A program made the position numbers and the translations under genes. A DNA stretch of 64,000 nucleotides from Nemopilema nomurai (taxonomy: Eukaryota; Cnidaria; Scyphozoa; Rhizostomeae; Rhizostomatidae). The notes beneath the pieces are model-generated. The model was not told the DNA's origin. It was given only the letters and a program-made list of their open reading frames with translations, and ran no database searches. The DNA lies in the NCBI GenBank assembly GCA_003864495.1, contig ML133428.1, forward strand, positions 2,232,001 through 2,296,000. The letters are read 5' to 3'. Each line of letters starts with the position of its first letter. The stretch's first letter is position 1. Shown here piece after piece: positions 58,030 through 64,000 of the stretch.

Positions 58030-61000
58030 CTACTTAAACATCAATAATACAACCAATAAACATGCCCAGTGGTATTGGCAGTGTTGTCACTGGACTGGTT
58101 TTGGTGTACTGCACCCTTCATTTTTCGTCCAAAAAGCAAGGCTATAGCCTTGGAAAAACACCCATTTTTGATGAAAAATTTTTGTTCGTAAATTCACTTT
58201 TAACCAGCTAAGCATCAATAATACAACCAGTAAACATGTCCCAGGGTATTGGCAGTGTTGTCACTAGTCTGGTTTGGTGTACTGCGCACTTCATTTTTCG
58301 TCCAAAAAGCAAGGCTATAGCCTTGGAAAAACACCCATTTTTGACGGAAAATTTTTGTTCGTAAATCCACTTTTAACCACCTAAACATCAATAATACAAC
58401 CAGTAAACATGCCCCAGGGTATTGGCAGTGTTGTCACTAGTCTGCTTTTGGTGTACTGCGCACTTCATTTTTCGTCCAAAAAGCAAGGCTATAGCCTTGG
58501 AAAAACACCCATTTTTTGATGGAAAACTTTTGTTCGTAAATCCACTTTTAACCACCTAAACATCAATAATACAACCAATAAACATGCCCCAGGTGATTGG
58601 CAGTGTTGTCACTAGTCTGGTTTTGGTGTACTGCGCACTTCATTTTTCGTCCAAAAAGCAAGGCTATAGCCTTGGAAAAACACCCATTTTTTGATGGAAA
58701 ATTTTGTTCGTAAATCCACTTTTAACCACCTAAACATCAATAATACAATCAAAAAACATGCTCCAGGTGATTGGCAGTGTTGTCACTAGCCTGGTTTTGG
58801 TGTACTGCGCACTTCATTTTTCGTCCAAAAAGCAAGGCTATAGCCTTGGAAAAACACCCATTTTTTGATGGAAAACTTTTGTTCGTAAATCCACTTTTAA
58901 CCACCTAAACATCAATAATACAACCAATAAACATGCCCCAGGTATTGGCAGTGTTGTCACTAGTCTGGTTTTGGTGTACTGCGCACTTCATTTTTCGTCC
59001 AAAAAGCAAGGCTATAGCCTTGGAAAAACACCCATTTTTTGATGGAAAACTTTTGTTCGTAAATCCACTTTTAACCACCTAAACATCAATAATACAACCA
59101 ATAAACATGCCCCAGGGTATTGGCAGTGTTGTCACTAGTCTGGTTTTGGTGTACTGCGCACTTCATTTTTCGTCCAAAAAGCAAGGCTATAGCCTTGGAA
59201 AAACACCCATTTTTGATGGAAAACTTTTGTTCGTAAATCCACTTTTAACCACCTAAACATCAATAATACAACCAATAAACATGCCCCAGGTATTGGCAGT
59301 GTTGTCACTAGTCTGGTTTTGGTGTACTGCGCACTTCATTTTTCGTCCAAAAAGCAAGGCTATAGCCTTGGAAAAACACCCATTTTTTGATGGAAAACTT
59401 TTGTTCGTAAATCCACTTTTAACCACCTAAACATCAATAATACAACCAATAAACATGCCCCAGGTATTGGCAGTGTTGTCACTAGTCTGGTTTTGGTGTA
59501 CTGCGCACTTCATTTTTCGTCCAAAAAGCAAGGCTATAGCCTTGGAAAAACCCATTTTTTGATGGAAAACTTTTGTTCGTAAATCCACTTTTAACCACCT
59601 AAACATCAATAATACAACCAATAAACATGCCCCAGGTATTGGCAGTGTTGTCACTAGTCTGGTTTTGGTGTACTGCGCACTTCATTTTTCGTCCAAAAAG
59701 CAAGGCTATAGCCTTGGAAAAACACCCATTTTTTGATGGAAAACTTTTGTTCGTAAATCCACTTTTAACCACCTAAACATCAATTACAACCAATAAACAT
59801 GCCCCAGGGTATTGGCAGTGTTGTCACTAGTCTGGTTTTGGTGTACTGCGCACTTCATTTTTCGTCCAAAAAGCAAGGCTATAGCCTTGGAAAAACACCC
59901 ATTTTTTGATGGAAAACTTTTGTTCGTAAATCCACTTTTAACCACCTAAACATCAATAATACAACCAATAAACATGCCCCAGGTATTGGCAGTGTTGTCA
60001 CTAGTCTGGTTTTGGTGTACTGCGCACTTCATTTTTCGTCCAAAAAGCAAGGCTATAGCCTTGGAAAAACACCCATTTTTTGATGGAAAACTTTTGTTCG
60101 TAAATCCACTTTTAACCACCTAAACATCAATAATACAACCAATAAACATGCCCCAGGTATTGGCAGTGTTGTCACTAGTCTGGTTTTGGTGTACTGCGCA
60201 CTTCATTTTTCGTCCAAAAAGCAAGGCTATAGCCTTGGAAAAACACCCATTTTTTGATGGAAAACTTTTGTTCGTAAATCCACTTTTAACCACCTAAACA
60301 TCAATAATACAACCAATAAACATGCCCCAGGTATTGGCAGTGTTGTCACTAGTCTGGTTTTGGTGTACTGCGCACTTCATTTTTCGTCCAAAAAGCAAGG
60401 CTATAGCCTTGGAAAAACACCCATTTTTTGATGGAAAATTTTGTTCGTAAATCCACTTTTAACCACCTAAACATCATAATACAACCAATAAACATGCCCC
60501 AGGTATTGGCAGTGTTGTCACTAGTCTGGTTTTGGTGTACTGCGCACTTCATTTTTCGTCCAAAAAGCAAGGCTATAGCCTTGGAAAAACACCCATTTTT
60601 TGATGGAAAACTTTTGTTCGTAAATCCACTTTTAACCACCTAAACATCAATAATACAACCAATAAACATGCCCCAGGTATTGGCAGTGTTGTCACTAGTC
60701 TGGTTTTGGTGTACTGCGCACTTCATTTTTCGTCCAAAAAGCAAGGCTATAGCCTTGGAAAAACACCATTTTTTGATGGAAAACTTTTGTTCGTAAATCC
60801 ACTTTTAACCACCTAAACATCAATAATACAACCAATAAACATGCCCCAGGTATTGGCAGTGTCACTAGTCTGGTTTTGGTGTACTGCGCACTTCATTTTT
60901 CGTCCAAAAAGCAAGGCTATAGCCTTGGAAAAACACCCATTTTTTGATGGAAAACTTTTGTTCGTAAATCCACTTTTAACCACCTAACATCAATAATACA

Positions 61001-64000
61001 ACCAATAAACATGCCCCAGGTATTGGCAGTGTTGTCACTAGTCTGGTTTTGGTGTACTGCGCACTTCATTTTTCGTCCAAAAAGCAAGGCTATAGCCTTG
61101 GAAAAACACCCATTTTTTGATGGAAAACTTTTGTTCGTAAATCCACTTTTAACCACCTAAACATCAATAATACAACCAATAAACATGCCCCAGGGTATTG
61201 GCAGTGTTGTCATTAGTCTGGTTTTGGTGTACTGCGCACTTCATTTTTCGTCCAAAAAGCAAGGCTATAGCCTTGGAAAAACACCCATTTTTTGATGGAA
61301 AACTTTTGTTCGTAAATCCACTTTTAACCACCTAAACATCAATAATACAACCAATAAACATGCCCAGGTATTGGCAGTGTTGTATAGTCTGGTTTTGGTG
61401 TACTGCGCACTTCATTTTTCGTCCAAAAAGCAAGGCTATAGCCTTGGAAAAACACCCATTTTTTGATGGAAAATTTTGTTCGTAAATCCACTTTTAACCA
61501 CCTAAACATCAATAATACAACCAATAAACATGCCCCAGGGTATTGGCAGTGTTGTCATAGTCTGGTTTTGGTGTACTGCGCACTTCATTTTTCGTCCAAA
61601 AAGCAAGGCTATAGCCTTGGAAAAACACCCATTTTTTGATGGAAAAATTTTGTTCGTAAATCCACTTTTAACCACCTAAACATCAATAATACAACCAATA
61701 AACATGCCCCAGGGTATTGGCAGTGTTGTCATAGCCTGGTTTTGGTGTACTGCGCACTTCATTTTTCGTCAAAAAGCAAGGCTATAGCCTTGGAAAAACA
61801 CCCATTTTTTGATGGAAAATTTTGTTCGTAAATCCACTTTTAACCACCTAACATCAATAATACAACCAATAAACATGCCCCAGGTATTGGCAGTGTTGTC
61901 ATTAGTCTGGTTTTGGTGTACTGCGCACTTCATTTTTCGTCCAAAAAGCAAGGCTATAGCCTTGGAAAAACACCCATTTTTGATGGAAAATTTTTGTTCG
62001 TAAATCCACTTTTAACCACCTAAACATCAATAATACAATCAATAAACATGCCCCAGGGATTGGCAGTGTTGTCATAGCCTGGTTTTGGTGTACTGCGCAC
62101 TTCATTTTTCGTCCAAAAAGCAAGGCTATAGCCTTGGAAAAACACCCATTTTTTGATGGAAAATTTTGTTCGTAAATCCACTTTTAACCACCTAAACATC
62201 AATATACAACCAATAAACATGCCCCAGGGTATTGGCAGTGTTGTCATAGTCTGGTTTTGGTGTACTGCGCACTTCATTTTTCGTCCAAAAAGCAAGGCTA
62301 TAGCCTTGGAAAAACACCCATTTTTTGATGGAAAATTTTGTTCGTAAATCCACTTTTAACCACCTAAACATCAATAATACAACCAATAAACATGCCCCAG
62401 GGTATTGGCAATGTTGTCATTAGCTGGTTTTGGTGTACTGCGCACTTCATTTTGTCCAAAAAGCAAGGCTATAGCCTTGGAAAAACACCCATTTTTGATG
62501 GAAAATTTTTGTTCGTAAATCCACTTTTAACCAGCTAACATCAATAATACAACCAATAAACATGCCCCAGGGTATTGGCAGTGTTGTCATTAGCCTGGTT
62601 TTGGTGTACTGCGCACTTCATTTTTCGTCCAAAAAGCAAGGCTATAGCCTTGGAAAAACACCATTTTTTGATGGAAAATTTTGTTCGTAAATCCACTTTT
62701 AACCACCTAAACATCAATAATACAACCAATAAACATGCCCCAGGGTATTGGCAGTGTTGTCATAGTCTGGTTTTGGTGTACTGCGCACTTCATTTTTCGT
62801 CCAAAAAGCAAGGCTATAGCCTTGGAAAAACACCCATTTTTTGATGGAAAATTTTGTTCGTAAATCCACTTTTAACCACCTAAACATCAATAATACAACC
62901 AATAAACATGCCCCAGGGATTGGCAGTGTTGTCATAGTCTGGTTTTGGTGTACTGCGCACTTCATTTTTCGTCCAAAAAGCAAGGCTATAGCCTTGGAAA
63001 AACACCCATTTTTTGATGGAAAATTTTGTTCGTAAATCCACTTTTAACCACCTAAACATCAATAATACAACCAATAAACATGCCCCAGGTGATTGGCAGT
63101 GTTGTCATTAGCCTGGTTTTGGTGTACTGCGCATTTCATTTTTCGTCCAAAAAGCAAGGCTATAGCCTTGGAAAAACACCCATTTTTTGATGGAAAATTT
63201 TGTTCGTAAATCCACTTTTAACCACCTAAACATCAATAATACAACCAATAAACATGCCCCAGGTATTGGCAGTGTTGTCATAGTCTGGTTTTGGTGTACT
63301 GCGCACTTCATTTTTCGTCCAAAAAGCAAGGCTATAGCCTTGGAAAAACACCCATTTTTTGATGGAAAATTTTGTTCGTAAATCCACTTTTAACCACCTA
63401 AACATCAATTACAACCAATAAACATGCCCCAGGGATTGGCAGTGTTGTCATAGTCTGGTTTTGGTGTACTGCGCACTTCATTTTTCGTCCAAAAAGCAAG
63501 GCTATAGCCTTGGAAAAACACCCATTTTTTGATGGAAAATTTTGTTCGTAAATCCACTTTTAACCACCTAAACATCAATAATACAACCAATAAACATGCC
63601 CCAGGGTATTGGCAGTGTTGTCATAGCTGGTTTTGGTGTACTGCGCACTTCATTTTTCGTCCAAAAAGCAAGGCTATAGCCTTGGAAAAAACCCATTTTT
63701 TGAAAAATTTTTGTTCGTAAATCCACTTTTAACCACCTAACATCAATAATACAACCAATAAATGCCCCAGGTATTGGCAGTGTTGTCATTAGTCTGGTTT
63801 TGGTGTACTGCGCACTTCATTTTTCGTCCAAAAAGCAAGGCTATAGCCTTGGAAAAACACCCATTTTTTGATGGAAAATTTTTGTTCGTAAATCCACTTT
63901 TAACCACCTAACATCAATAATACAACAAACTAAACATGCCCCAGGTATTGGCAGTGTTGTCATTAGCTGGTTTTGGTGTACTGCGCACTTCATTTTCGTC
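58030..64000 (+). repeat. 174-175 bp tandem satellite, about 34 units, running off the window
   Basis: The ACATCAATAATACAACC word recurs every 174-175 bp (for example 58386, 58561, 58735, 58910, 59084) up to the last base. Units are highly similar and differ by small indels. Each contains the perfect 16-bp palindrome CAAGGCTATAGCCTTG. The 60-95 codon ORFs found in many units, on both strands, are by-products of the repeat. The far end is outside the window. Confidence 0.97.

Noticed and set aside
59427..63789. Many 60-95 codon ORFs on both strands
   Set aside because: All are the same satellite unit read repeatedly; frame openness comes from the repeat, not selection.
58030..64000. CRISPR-like array
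   Set aside because: The repeats are 174-175 bp with no unique spacers, and the DNA is plainly eukaryotic. It is a satellite.

Overview
The window is eukaryotic nuclear DNA. It is AT-rich, has short exons with GT-AG introns, no operons, and many small inverted-repeat elements. The gene content fits an invertebrate, most likely an anthozoan cnidarian (coral or anemone): an intron-rich UPF2, a lineage-type alpha-1,3-fucosyltransferase cluster, a divergent K2P channel, a BEL/Pao fragment and Harbinger-like miniature elements. The organism is an inference, not a sequence match. LAYOUT: Positions 768-45026 (+) hold almost all of UPF2, the nonsense-mediated decay scaffold. I traced 35 coding exons by splice sites, frame and family resemblance, about 1,210 residues in all; the true 5' end was not found. 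Intron 16 of this model (9914-32718, about 22.8 kb) is a guest compartment. It holds two nearly identical plus-strand fucosyltransferase genes (12138-13372 and 19429-20701), each broken by a different single-base frameshift. It also holds a third, diverged minus-strand fucosyltransferase (29328 to 21645) split by a 6.6 kb DNA transposon (22043-28671), plus a BEL/Pao reverse transcriptase fragment and several short TIR elements. The transposon has an 8-bp target duplication (CATGATGT), arms longer than 2 kb built partly from 455-bp repeats, and a transposase-like ORF that I cannot place in a family. Downstream and convergent is a two-exon K2P-type potassium channel gene (53778 to 47398, minus). 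Its two pore signatures are both non-canonical. From about 58030 to the end of the window (nearly 6 kb) is a 174-175 bp tandem satellite of roughly 34 units, each with a 16-bp perfect palindrome. QUALITY NOTE: the two recent fucosyltransferase copies and UPF2 exon 12 each contain an apparent one-base indel in otherwise conserved coding sequence. This pattern suggests uncorrected assembly errors at least as strongly as pseudogenisation. The genes form no shared pathway: UPF2 works in mRNA surveillance, the fucosyltransferases in Golgi glycosylation, and the channel at the cell membrane.
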